Below are positions 1-10,575 of a DNA stretch of 64,000 bases, in pieces. This DNA comes from Patella vulgata (Eukaryota; Mollusca; Gastropoda; Patellidae), in assembly GCF_932274485.2 (NCBI RefSeq), contig NC_065886.2, forward strand, positions 38,675,501 to 38,739,500, written 5' to 3'. Each line of letters opens with the position of its first letter. Positions within the stretch are counted from its first letter, which is position 1. Under the pieces are notes generated by a model. That model was not told where the DNA came from. It did no database searches and was given only the letters and a program-made list of their open reading frames with translations. A program made the position numbers and the translations under genes.

Positions 1-30
1 GCGAGCCAGCGTCTCACCCACTTAGCCATT
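1..30 (-). repeat. SINE S1 remnant (tRNA-like head)
   Basis: The first bases match the tRNA-like head seen, in the same orientation, at the right ends of the S1 copies near 15.2 and 38.2 kb (GCGAGCCAGCGTCT, then CACTTAGCCA). The window therefore opens inside an S1 copy whose body lies outside. Confidence 0.7.
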
Positions 31-59
31 TGATGTTGGTATATTATAATGTAGGTCTA

Positions 60-1560
60 TATATTTGTGAAAAAATAAATGTTGACTATTTTTTACTTAA
101 TAAACAGAGAAGATACCGAATTTCAAATTGGGATATAGACCATAAAATATAGATATATAATGTAATCCTATATTTTATTACAAATAAATTTGTGCTTTTT
201 TTTTCTCTGAAATAAACATTGAAAAACAGCATTGTAAATTGTAAAGAAGAGTATCTGATATAAGTAGTTATTAAAAAAAATATGATATAGGTCTATAATA
301 TAAGTATTTTTTTTTTTTTTTTAAAAAGAAAATAGAATATAGGCCTCTGCAATGACAGATGTTTATTAATAAAAATACCCCACAAAAAATAACTTATATA
401 TAGGCCTATATGTCTTTGAACTTTTCTAAAATTACTAGAAATCGGACGCAAATATAGGCCTATATATGTGAATAGCCTAAGAATAATAATAATAATAAAG
501 ACTCTAAAATTACTTTTCTAAAATTACTAGAAATCGGACGCAAATATAGGCCTATAGTATAGTATATGCGAATAAAGACCTAAAATTACAGCTTATACTG
601 ACCACAAGACGAAAGAAAAAAATATAACTGAACAATACATCATGAGTTTTTTTCCTCTAAAATTAACTTTTCTAAAATTACTAGAAATCGGACGCAAATA
701 TAGGCCTATAGTATAGTATATGCGAATAAAGACCTAAAATTACAGCTTATACTGACCACAAGACGAAAGAAAAAAATATAACTGAACAATACATCATGAG
801 TTTTTTTCCTCTAAAATTAACTGTGAAATTACAGAAAAGTAAAAGAAGAAAATGGTGTAAGGCCTATATATTTCTAACGAATAAATTTGGACGGCTTTGT
901 ATTTAATTAACATTGAAATACAAAATTTTAAATTGTAAAGAAGAAAATGGGATACAGGCTTGTAAAATATAGTTATGTAATGTAATCCTATATTTTAAAA
1001 AAGACAAATTTGTGCTGTTTTCTTTGAAATTAACACTGAAAACACAGAGTTGTAAATTGAAAAAGAGAAAATGGTATAAAGGCCTATAATGTAAGTAGTT
1101 TTTTTTTTTTAAAGAATATGATATAGGCCTATAACATTAAAAAAGGAAAATAGGATAAAGGCCCGTGAAGTGAAATGCTTTTATTAAACAATATACAGTT
1201 TCCATAATTACAGTAGACTATGGAGAAAATATACGACCCCCCCGAAAAAAATAACTTCTATATCTTTAAACTTTTCTAAAATACAACTGCGCATTTGATG
1301 CAAATCTTTTTATGTATACATAGGCTCTAGAATTACAGACTATGAAGATCATATTATGTAAGATCACACAAAATAACTTCTATATAACTTGACCCTTTTT
1401 TCTCTAAAATACTGAATAGTAGACAAAGAAATTGGGATATTTATATAAAGATCCTAAAAGGTAAAAAAATAAAGTAGAATATAGGTTTAGATGTGTGTAT
1501 GTATGTAGAAAAAGCTATAAAATTACATATTAGGATAAAGAAGAGCACACAAAAAAAATA
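60..1560. repeat. AT-rich degenerate repeat tract with TATAGGCCTATA palindromes
   Basis: Very AT-rich DNA in which a few phrases recur at irregular spacing: TATAGGCCTATA or close variants (near 400, 452, 545, 699, 862, 1080, 1122) and a block around TTGTAAATTGTAAAGAAGA (near 235, 925 and 1045). It looks like a decayed satellite or a repeatedly duplicated element. No coding potential is visible. Confidence 0.6.
512..819. repeat. recent tandem duplication, 2 x 154 bp
   Basis: Two adjacent, essentially identical 154-bp units (512-665 and 666-819), each starting ACTTTTCTAAAATTACTAG and containing GATCGGACG-type and TATAGGCCTATAG phrases. A partial third start lies near 420. The near identity implies a young duplication, or an assembly expansion. 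Confidence 0.85.
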
Positions 1561-1569
1561 GCGGAACAG

Positions 1570-1999
1570 TATTTAAATTTGAATATTGTAATGCGCCACT
1601 GCAAAGACAAATTGGTAGTGTAAATACTGCTCCCACTTTTATTATTTTATCATCGGCACTGCATGTCAATAGATATTATGTACGGTTTTTTTTACCTAAG
1701 GACATGATACAGTTTTGGTATTCATAAATATTTAAAATATAGTATAAAATTCTGGACGAATACAACTGGTTGATTTCCAAACAATTTTAAAATCCAAAAT
1801 CAAAACTGTAGCTTAAATAACAAGGGGTGGCATCTTAAATTTTCTTTTTCGTCATTTGATTTTATTTTTTTCCACACAATAGCGACATTTTATGGTTATT
1901 TCAGAATTCAATTATATAGTTTCTCTGCCACAAAAATTAAATATAACAGATTATGGAAAAATGGCATATTTTGGAAAAATTGAAGATTTGTTAAGTTAT
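1570..1999. other. no recognised feature
   Basis: AT-rich sequence between two repeat blocks. I see no open reading frame of note, no inverted repeat and no match to the families named elsewhere in the window. Confidence 0.5.
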
Positions 2000-2545
2000 G
2001 GGTAGACAACTTGACCCTTAAATAAGTGAGAACTACTTTGGTGAATAGTTCCATAATCTTCGACATTAATACAAGAATTATAATTGCCCCCTCTATAGGG
2101 AACTATTAAAGGGGCTAAATCTGTTATCTTTGGCACCTATAGAAATGGACACAAACTGGTCGCAACACATAACAATGTTCAATCGTTTCTGTTTTACTGT
2201 AATTTCTAATCAGTTATGTTTGGCGAAATAAGCGAAGAGTCCAAATTGAATGGCAGTCTTTTTCGTCTGGTTATTCCAGTTTACACTGGTAGTCTTCTCC
2301 TATGGGATATATTAAGCCTCGTTCACCGAGTCGATTTATTGATTTATTATAAATGGCGCTCAAAAGGATTTTGGCACGCGATCTATGTGCTTATTTTAAA
2401 ATGTTTATTTTGTTTTAAATATTGGATATCAGAAGTCCATCTTTCCACGGTAATATAACAACACCAATGTTGGTTTAATTCGATCAATAAGTCGTTTTTG
2501 CAATGTCGAAGACTGTGGATGATATTGGGTTAGCGACTCACATAG
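2000..2545 (+). repeat. dispersed repeat DR-1
   Basis: About 540 bp recurring at 6.1, 11.1 (inverted), 12.5, 22.2, 48.8, 57.1 and 63.2 kb. Shared landmarks are GGGGCTAAATCT..TTATCTTTGG, TTATGTTYGGCGAAATA, TCTTCTCCTRTGGGAT and CAATAAGTCGT. An open frame of 80 codons (2216-2458) overlaps the core, but the frame is not kept in the other copies (the 12.8-kb copy stops early), so I read it as non-coding repeat. Copies often adjoin HT-2, suggesting both are segments of one longer element. Confidence 0.7.
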
Positions 2546-2830
2546 TCTGCCAGAATTAGGCCTGCATCTCACGTTTGTGGCATGAATGTGCAAACTAAGC
2601 TTTCCTGGTTTTAAATGATGGATTAGATTACACCCAATATAGTATTACAGATAAAAAAAGCCCCATCAATGGGCCCAAGGGAAATTTTAGGACCTCGAAG
2701 TTTTCCGACGTTCGAATTGGAAGGGTACCAGCCAACTCACTGATTTACCTTGTATCCGACCTGAAAACAAAAGTGATTCAAGTGCACCTTTTCTTTAGTT
2801 TCGTCGAAAATTCGAAGAGAAACAACGGAA

Positions 2831-3020
2831 ATGGCAACTTCAGACAATTCAGAGAAAAAAATGCGTCATATGTGGTGAAGGGGAGGATAGTGGGGAACCA
2901 TCTCGCGTTCTTAGTACCGGTTTAAGGACGTTATTGAATAGTGCGAGTATCAGGAAAGATTCGGTTACCGAGAATCGTATCAACAACACATCTATGCCGT
3001 CTGTCCATCATGACTGTAGA
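2831..3020 (+). pseudogene. candidate first exon with CxxC...H..C (zinc-binding-like) segment
   Basis: An ATG at 2831 opens MATSDNSEKK. After a run of seven A the sensible reading continues in another frame as KCVICGEGEDSG, followed about 40 residues later by HHDCR, a spacing like small zinc-binding N-terminal domains of domesticated-transposon or uncharacterised animal proteins. A perfect splice-donor match, GTAAGT, follows directly at 3021. The upstream 130 bp are less AT-rich and could be 5' UTR. Reading it needs two frames, so it is probably broken, or carries a homopolymer error. No later exon is recognisable: HT-1 sequence begins about 100 bp downstream. Function unknown. Confidence 0.3.
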
Positions 3021-3116
3021 CGTAAGTACACATATAAGCGTATTTTGTCCCGTATGTGGGTTGATGATGTCATGCCTAACAAAATACGTCGGTCGCCGGT
3101 ACCCGAATTCGACTGG

Positions 3117-3482
3117 AAGTGAGTTTCATTAAAATCGGATAAAAAATGATCGTGACCTCTAGAGGGTCCACAACCTTGGTATTACATACATTTACACTAT
3201 TTGCGTATAGGGAGCGGCCATTTGGCAAGCAGTCTCGGTGCAATTTCCACGAAATTAGAACTGACTAAATTTTCGTACAAGCAGGGGCCATAATCCAAGA
3301 AGTTACAGCCCAATACATGCCAATATCGAACGAAATCGAGGTCTTTGTGAGAGACAAGCCTATATTTCAAGTTTCGTCAAAATCGGATTAAAATTGTGAC
3401 CTGTATAGTGTCTACAAATCTAATGTGAACGGACACACGGGCGACGACAATATACGTCCACATGAAAATGTCGGCGTATAAA
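3117..3482 (+). repeat. HT-1 3' end, decayed copy
   Basis: Diverged HT-1 monomers (AAATCGGATAAAA, GTGACCTSTA, GGGGCCATAATCCA) ending in the family terminus CGACGACAATATACGTCCAC and ATGTCGGCGTATAA at 3482. A second HT-1 copy starts 34 bp later in the same orientation. Confidence 0.75.
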
Positions 3483-3516
3483 AAAAAAACCCAAACAAAT
3501 AAATCCGCGATGATAA

Positions 3517-4580
3517 CCAGCGGCTGCCAGGCAGGATACGCCCACCTATTCGAGAGATGGATAGAAAACAAGCTAAAACGAAAGTGATTTTTCTTACAAT
3601 CAAGGGCCATAATTCAGGAAATTACAATTCGATATGCGCAAATATCGAAAGGAACCGATATTTTTGGGTTATAAACTTACATTTCAAGTTTCAACAAAAT
3701 CGGATAAAAATTGTGACCTCTATAGGGTCCACGCTATTTGAGAACAAAGGGCGGCCATTTTGTCTGTCAGTTTTGGGTCGATTTTCACCAAAATCGAACT
3801 CAGTCGTCCTTAGGGTGTAACGGTGATATAATAATACGTTTTTTTAAAATCGGATAAAAATTATGACCTCTATAGGGTCCACAAGCTAAAAACGCAATTT
3901 TTCGTACAATCAGGGGCCATAATTCAGGAAGTTACGTTCCGATATGCGCGAATATCGAAAGGAACCGAGATCTTTGGGTTATAAACTTACATTTCAAGTT
4001 TCATCAAAATAGGATTGAAATTGTGGCCTCTATAGGGTCCACAACCTTGATATACCATATTTTTACGCTATTTGAGAACGAACGGCGGCCGTTTTGTCTA
4101 TCAGTTTTGGGCCGATTTTCACGAAATTCGAACTCAGTCGTCTTTAGGATGTAACGGTGATGTAATAGTACGGTTTTTTTAAATCGGATAAAAATTATGA
4201 CCACTATAGGGTCCACAAGCTAAAAACGCGATTTTTCGTACAATCAGGGGCCATAATTCAGGAAGTTACGTTCCGATATTCACGAATATCGAAAGGAACC
4301 GAGAACTTTGGGTTATAAGCATACATTTCAAGTTTAAACCAAATCGGATAAAAATTGTGACCTTTACAGTGTTCACAAGCTAAAAACGTGATTTTTCGTA
4401 CAATCAGGGGTCATAATCCATGAAGTTACGGTCCGATACATGCCAATATCGAAATGAACCGAGATCTTGGGGTGATAAACCTATATTTCAAGTTTCATTG
4501 AAATTGGATAATTGTGGAAGGACGGACGGACGGACAGGGGCGACGACAATATACGTCCACCTGAAAATGTGGGCGTATAA
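3517..4580 (+). repeat. HT-1 hairpin-tandem element
   Basis: Starts with the family 5' signature CCAGCGGCTGCCAGGCAGG and TACGCCCAC, carries about three tandem monomers of roughly 167 bp (paired into 333-bp dimers), then (GGAC)n at 4525-4540 and the terminus GAAAATGTGGGCGTATAA. The start and end carry inverted TACGCCCACATTTTC / GAAAATGTGGGCGTA. There is no internal gene. It is non-autonomous, possibly Helentron/HINE-like because of the tandem core, microsatellite and terminal hairpin; that assignment is inference. Confidence 0.8.
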
Positions 4581-4697
4581 AAACGTACAAATAAAGTAAC
4601 TATCCACGAAATAATCTTATGACATCAATGACATGGTATGCAGTCATCTGAATGAACATTATACTTTCATAACCATCCGTCACCTTACCATCATCAA

Positions 4698-5065
4698 GCT
4701 TTGGGAAAACGTGCACACAAAAAAGTAAAAAAAAAAACCCAAACACAAACATCTTTGGGGGAGGGGGCGCGAATGGTTAGCGCGTGCGCGTTGTATCATA
4801 AGTTCTGTCATTGAGTAAACTGGCCTGGTTTCGATTCCCCGGTTGTACGTGACAAGGAGTAGAGTCGCCTGGCCAACCTCGTGGGTTTCTCCCCACTGCT
4901 AAAGACCCCTACACGCAAGCGAATTATTGAAACAGAATTGAACCATGTTAGTCCCGAAATGACCGAGTTTGTGTAGAGTGGATGTTAAACCCCATTTCTC
5001 TCTCTCTCTCTCTCTTCTCTCTCAATTTGTTAAAATGGTTAAAAAGTGCTTTGGGAAAACGTGCA
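4698..5065 (+). repeat. SINE S2 with 18-bp flanking direct repeat
   Basis: An S2 body at about 4752-5022: a tRNA-like head (GCGAATGGTTAGCG as box A, GGTTTCGATTCCCCGG as box B) and the tail GTGGATGTTAAACCCCATTTC followed by (CT)n. The insert is bounded by an 18-bp direct repeat GCTTTGGGAAAACGTGCA (4698-4715 and 5048-5065), read as target-site duplication. An A-rich stretch precedes the SINE inside the repeat. Confidence 0.85.
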
Positions 5066-5739
5066 TATAAGTTTCCATAATAAAATAAAAACAACAGTTG
5101 TGAATAAAGGTACCTTACCCATCAAGAGCACTAAAACCAGCAAAAAACGCATCCTGTTTATTTTGATACACAAGAGTTCAATGCCAATATTTCTTCTGGC
5201 CTCAATTTTAACAGAACAGGATTAATATACATGTAAATCTTTCGCAATCGAGCATGTTGGTTTGATTAAATTAACCAATCGGATTCTTCTATGTTATGAT
5301 TGACAACGGATTTGAATAAGCGTTGATACCAAGGTTATTTATTGCAATTGTAATTTGCAGTTCATCGCTATGCAGTATAAAACTATAAAGCCCAAAATAA
5401 CTTATGGCCCAAATGAACAGCCCAGGTTATGAACGATCCCATTGAATAATGCCCATATCGTTACACACATGCGTTGAGGAATTACTTAGAGGATTTTCTA
5501 AAATTCAGTGACCTTTATGTCATTGTGAATCGTCCCATTTGGTTTTGATGGTTTCTATAAAATTCACAAGCTTGGACTGTGAGTGGTTGAAAATAAACTC
5601 AAAATATATTGTTTCACTCTTCAACTTTGGTTGAAATTGGTGAAATGCGGTAGAAAGTTTCATTACGTCACAACCGTAGCAGAAGATTGGGACGTTATAC
5701 CCCATTTCATTTCATTTCGTTAAGGATTGATGACCGATG
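5066..5739. other. no recognised feature
   Basis: Unique-looking AT-rich DNA without a supported gene. Short open frames, such as one at 5520-5705 on the minus strand, have no recognisable motif. Confidence 0.5.
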
Positions 5740-5900
5740 TGATTGGTCAATATTTTGGAGCACAACTTTTAATTGAGGTAGATCTTCATTCGATTAATGT
5801 CTTGACCGAGTTCTATGATTTATGTTTTCCGCTAAGGTCGATTCAAATTGAGGGAGAGTGATGAAACTTGGTGTATAGTTTACACTGCATCAAAACTCTG
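5740..5900 (-). repeat. HT-2 fragment
   Basis: One HT-2 monomer with the family phrases ATTGGTCAATATTTTGGAGCA, TTCATTCGATTAATGTCTTG and GTGATGAAACTTGGTGTATA, lacking both element ends. Confidence 0.65.
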
Positions 5901-6119
5901 ACTAAATTCGATCTAAAATCGTTTTTTTTTATCTATTTATTTTGAAATGTTGCCTGATTCAATCCATACGTAAAAACGAACCTATTTGAGACAGAGGGGT
6001 GCTGGGCGGTTAGGGTTCCATTAATAGTAATACAACAGAAACAAGAGTTAACGCGCGAATCCGATGAGATTTCCAACCAAGGGTATATGCGTGTCTATGT
6101 GCTCTCCCTTCTGAAAAAG

Positions 6120-6930
6120 AACCTGGTAAATTTAATAGTCAACAATGATTGAATTGGGTATTGCGAAACAATCAAATAGCCGTTGTGTTACTAAACATGG
6201 AAATTCCCCGTTAACAATAAAGGACGGACTTAAAGGAGCTAAATCGCTAATATTTGGGACCGAGAAATTGACACAAATGGGTCGCAACGCATATATGAAT
6301 GTATATAAACTTATAAATACTGAACCGTTTATGTTTGTACTGTAATTTGTAATCAGTTGGGGAGTTGGATGGCCGAATGGTTAGCACGTGCGAGCTGTAT
6401 TATAAGACCTGTCATTGAGTCAACTGGCGTGGTTTCGAATCCCCGGTTGTACGTGACAAGGAGTAGGGTCGCCTGTCCAGCCTCGTGGGTTTTCTCCGGG
6501 TCCTCCCACTGCTAAAGACCCCTACGCGCAAGCGAATTATTGAAATAAAATTAAACCACATGTTAGTCCCGAAATGACCTAGTTTGTGTCGAGTGGACGT
6601 TAAACCCCATTTCTCTCTTTCTCTTTCTAATCAGTTATATTCGGCGAAATACTCGGAGAATGGCAGTCTTTGGCGCATGTAGTAATCTCCTACATGGGAT
6701 ATGATTAGCCTCGTTCATCGAGTCGCTTCATACAACTGGCGCTCGAAAGCATTAGTGCACACGATTCGTGTGCCAATTTAAAAATCTTCACTTTTTTCCT
6801 TAAATATTGGATTTCAGGAGCCCAACTTATCACGGTAAGATAACAACATTAATGTTAATTTAAATTGAGCAATAAGTCGTGTTTGCAATGTCAAAGGCTG
6901 TGTATGATACTGAGTTAAAGACTTGGCTAC
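6120..6930 (+). repeat. DR-1 copy interrupted by SINE S2
   Basis: DR-1 landmarks (GGAGCTAAATCGCTAATATTTG, TTATATTCGGCGAAATAC, CAATAAGTCGTGTTTGCAATG) lie on both sides of an S2 insertion at 6359-6627. Removing the SINE leaves the DR-1 sequence continuous. Confidence 0.75.
6359..6627 (+). repeat. SINE S2, intact, TSD TAATCAGTT
   Basis: tRNA(Ser/Leu)-like head with box A TGGCCGAATGGTTAGCAC and box B GGTTTCGAATCCCCGG, conserved body (GACCCCTACGCGCAAGCG) and tail GTGGACGTTAAACCCCATTTC plus CT-rich end. Flanked by the 9-bp repeat TAATCAGTT at 6350-6358 and 6628-6636. Presumably moved by LINE machinery and transcribed by Pol III when active. Confidence 0.9.
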
Positions 6931-7028
6931 TTTAACCTTTGGTTTCTCATTTCCCAGGTCCTATAATCGCGGTTGTGATGGTATCGCATGAATGAACACA
7001 ATGTAATTTGTTTTCGTGTCGGTTCACT

Positions 7029-7607
7029 AAATTGCTATGTTTATTACTATGTATAGAAAATTGAACAGGACGTACTTTTAATGCTTTTGGAAATCAGTAT
7101 GTCCTTTAAGTCATGGCTGATTGTGAATTTAACAAAATTTAAATACATTCTCATAAATTTACATTATGATGACATTTATATATACATCCATGTAGTTGGG
7201 AACGCATGTATGTAGTAGACGCGAGAAAAAACGCTGCTAAACACTGCTGAAAAGTCGTTCGTAGAGTAACTTTTATTCCGCGCGCCATTTCTCTCCCACG
7301 GAAACGTTTACATAAAAACGGTACTATTACATATTATGCATTAGATCAACTTTTCGTTTTGACCGGGGAAAAAACCTACAAGGAAAGCTGGTCTAAAATT
7401 ATACAGAAATCCTTCCCTGTTGAGTCATCGTTATATAGTCACGATTGACTGCTTGAGTAAATATTGTGCAACGCCGATAGGAAAATTGCTATGTTTATTA
7501 CCATGTATAGAAAATTGAACAGGACGTACTTTTAATGCTTTTGGAAATCAGTATGTCTTTTAAGTCATAGCTGATTGTGAATTTAACAAAATTTAAATAC
7601 ATTCTCA
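7029..7607 (+). repeat. tandem duplication A-B-A'
   Basis: Segment A (7029-7153) recurs almost unchanged as A' (7483-7607); between them lies B (7159-7487), which recurs as B' at 10576-10889. The original arrangement was A-B-A'-B', a duplicated unit of about 450 bp, now separated by the TIR element at 7608-10568. Confidence 0.85.
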
Positions 7608-7883
7608 CCCTGATATGGAAAAGGTCGTAAGTGACATTTTTCACTTTTCGAGAAAATCGAGTTTAAAGGTTTGAAAATGGTCCTGTAAAATTGTTTATTT
7701 ATTGTTTTTTCTAATATTTTGTACAGTATATTATGATTGGGAATAGCTAGAAATGCAATATAAAGTTTTCAGTTATCAGGTGTGGTAACTCGGAAAAGTC
7801 ACTTACGACCTTTTTCTACTCTCTACCTATAACCAAAGATACATACTTATTGCTGTTTACGACCTTATGTGATTTTGCCATGG

Positions 7884-8083
7884 GGTGGAAGTTATATTGG
7901 TCTTACGGGTACGCTTTGGATCTTAAGGTCTGTAATTGAGTTAAGTGGCATGGTTAACAGTATGGTAGCCTGCTCAACCTCGTTGGGTTTTCTCCGACTT
8001 TCTATCATTGATACAGACCCCTACGCGCAAGCAAATTATTGAAGTAAAATTATGGCCTAGTTTGTGTTCAGTGGATGTTATAC
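7884..8083 (+). repeat. SINE S2, degenerate
   Basis: Recognised by GACCCCTACGCGCAAGC, AATTATTGAAGTAAAATTA and GGCCTAGTTTGTGTTCAGTGG. The tRNA-like head is heavily mutated and box B is lost. Confidence 0.65.
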
Positions 8084-9762
8084 CCCTCTCTAACCCCAGG
8101 CCCCTCTTCCCTCTATCCCTCACGCTATCTTGATACCTTTCTCTGGCTCTCGCGCGCACCCTCCCTGTCAAGCCTCACGGTATCGTACAACCTTCTCTCT
8201 ATCTCACTCTCTTCACCTCTCTATCTCGCCCACTTGTTATCTCACTCTAGTCCCCACTCTTCCTTGCTGTGCCCCCCCCCCCCCCTGCTCTCCCTTCTCT
8301 ATCGCTACTCCCTACCCTTGCTAGCTCCCTCCCTACCACCCTCAGCCTTTAGCTTATTCTCTCTCTCGATCTCTTCTATCCTTCTCACAGTAGATTGATA
8401 GTATCATCACATCGCAGGCTTATCACTATCTCTCTCTAACCCCCCACCCCCTCCGCCCCTCACCCACTAGATTGCTCTCCTCATATCGATAGTTCTCTTT
8501 AGACCCCGCCCCATCTCTCCATCTCTAGCTCTCGCCTTCTATCTCGCTATCTTCCTAGGTCTCTATCTCACGCGCTCTATCTTTCTCTCTAGCTCACGCC
8601 CTCTCTCCCGATCTTTCTTGCTCTTTCTCTAGTTCTTTATCTTGTGGATTCTCTCTCTTTCTATCTCTCTCTAATAGTCTAAGCTTACTCTCTAGCTCTC
8701 GCCCTTCTCTCTAGCTTGTTCTCCCTCGAGGTCAAGCTCTCCCTCACCCCTTTCTTTTGCGAGCTAACTCCCCCCCCCCCCTTAGGTTGTTCTCTGTAGC
8801 CCCACCCCCGCCCTTCTCTCTCTCTCTCTTCTCGAGGGACAAGTCTCATCCCTTGGCAGCCAACTCTCTAGCGCTTTTTGACCTCCCCACTCGCCCTCTA
8901 GCTATCTCTCTCCCTCTAGCTCCCCCCCCCCCTTACCGATAACTCTCTTAAGTCCCTCCCTCACTAGCCCATTCTGTAGCTGTCACTTTCCGTGTAGCTA
9001 TCTCTCTAGGTCTCTCTCTATCTTACGCTCTCTAGCTCTCACCATCTCTCTCTTTCTCTAGCTCTTTCCATCTTGTTTCTTATCTTTCTCAGGGTGTGTG
9101 TGTGGGGTGGGGGGTGGATGGCCGAACGGTTAGCATGTGCGTGCTGTATCATAAGGTCTGTCACTGAAACAACTGGCGTAATTTCGATTCCCCGGTTGTA
9201 CGTGACAAGGAGTATGATTGTCTGTCCAACCTCGTGGGTTTTCCCCGGGTCCTCCGGTTTCCCCACTGATAAAAGACCCCTACGCGCAAGCGAATTATTG
9301 AAGTAAAATTGAACCAAGTGGACGTTAATCCCCATCTCTCTCTCTCTCTACTCTTAAGCTCGCTCTCTAGCTCTTGTCCTCTCACTATAGCCCTCGTCCT
9401 CTCTAGTTCGCTCTCTCTAGCCTTCGCTCCCGCTAGCTCTCTGTCGCTAGCCCGCCTCTCTAGCTACCCCCCCCCCATCTCCCTCTCTATAGCCCTGTCT
9501 CTCTAAGTTACAATGTGGATCTCTCTTTCTCGCTCTCAGCCCCCACCCCCCTCTCTCTCTCTACTCCACTCCTAAGCTCGCTCTCTAGCCCTCGTCATCT
9601 CTAGTTCGCTCTCTCTAGCCCTCACTCCCGCTAGTTCTCTGTCCCTAGCCCACCTCTTTAACTACCCCCCCCCCTCTCTAGCTCTCTATAGCCCTATCTT
9701 TAAGTTACAATGTGGATCTCTCTTACTCTCTTTCTCGCTCTCAGACCCCCCCACCCATCGCT

Positions 9763-9802
<40 letters not shown>

Positions 9803-9880
9803 GGGCGTCTCATTGCATCACAACCCTCTCTCTATCCCTCTCTAGTTCCCATTCGCTCTAGTGTGTACGCATACCGTACT
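8084..9880 (+). repeat. 1.8-kb polypyrimidine tract
   Basis: Nearly continuous C/T on the plus strand with the loose unit CTCTCTAGCTCTC, several runs of ten or more C, and pure (TC)n at 9770-9797. The only large interruption is an S2 SINE at 9108-9345. It probably grew from the CT tail of a SINE. The open frames here are low-complexity Ser/Leu/Pro artefacts. Such tracts can form triplex DNA and are prone to assembly error. Confidence 0.85.
9108..9345 (+). repeat. SINE S2 inside polypyrimidine tract
   Basis: Box A TGGCCGAACGGTTAGCATG, box B AATTTCGATTCCCCGG, body GACCCCTACGCGCAAGCG, tail GTGGACGTTAATCCCCATC. The conserved 3' half lacks the usual GTCCCGAAATGACC segment, so it carries an internal deletion. 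Confidence 0.85.
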
Positions 9881-9984
9881 ACAGTCCATTGAAACGGCGA
9901 ACGTGGGGTATTAAAAGCGTCTCTTACATGCAGTATCGCAAAAAGGCCCCCCTACAGCCCCGTTCTTTGTGTAGTCTACTGTGA

Positions 9985-10183
9985 AAAAAAACCCCACAAC
10001 ACAATTTATATCGAAAAAACAATCACTGTTTTGTACACATATAGCACGACGTTTCGACAAGTATACCCTTATTGTTATCAAGCACAAAACGACAACGATA
10101 AGAGGATACTTGTCGAAACGTCGTGCTATGTGTGTACAGACCAGTGATTATTTTTTCCATATAAATTGTATTGTGTTTTTTTA
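9985..10183. repeat. near-perfect hairpin, GTCGAAACGTCGTG-containing
   Basis: Arms at about 9985-10073 and 10106-10183 are inverted copies sharing ATACTTGTCGAAACGTCGTG, CAGTGATT-type and AATTTATA phrases, with a loop of about 32 bp. The GTCGAAACG core after a GATAA-type box resembles the catalytic half of small hammerhead ribozymes found in Penelope-like element termini, but the CUGAUGA box is not intact. Relic or coincidence cannot be decided here. Confidence 0.6.
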
Positions 10184-10575
10184 TGTGCCCAATCCCTAAA
10201 TGTCACTCAAGGATTAAAGTCTACTGCGGGTTGATCAATTTTAAACACTACTATCGCAAAATGAAATGTACACAGGCTTTTGTGGGAAAGCCAGAAAGAA
10301 GTTTGCCAGAAAGAAGTTGCTACTGCACATATTTAAATGTCACTTACGACCTTGTTACACTGCCATCAGTGTACTTACTACCTTTCTCCGGTGACATCTT
10401 GGTAATGTTTTCCACTTACTACCTAATATTAATTACCCATATTGTAGTTTGTATCATTGCAATTGTCACCATTGTTTGTTATAACCTGGAGGGGTCAATT
10501 TATAAAGTTTTGGTGCAAAAATATCAAATTTGCCTGTTTTGTCACTTGCGACCTTTTACCTCTCAGGGGACGCGT

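Larger units (their letters stand above)
7608..10568. mobile_element. 2.96-kb DNA element with 28-bp imperfect TIRs
   Basis: The ends are inverted repeats: CCCTGA, five mismatched bases, then AAAAGGTCGTAAGTGAC at 7608-7635, mirrored at 10541-10568 (GTCACTTGCGACCTTTT ... TCAGGG). It sits exactly at the A'/B' junction of the flanking duplication, which supports the borders. Extra copies of the GTCACTTACGACC motif occur at 7798-7814 and near 10339, so the left 200 bp may be a smaller hairpin element of its own. The interior holds an S2 relic, an S2 copy and a polypyrimidine tract but no transposase. A clear target duplication is not visible. Superfamily undetermined. Confidence 0.6.

Noticed and set aside
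2216-2458. 80-codon membrane-like protein
   Set aside because: It lies in DR-1; other copies of DR-1 have stops and shifts in this frame.
8075-9892. Open frames rich in Ser, Leu and Pro
   Set aside because: They are translations of a C/T-only tract and of the SINE inside it.
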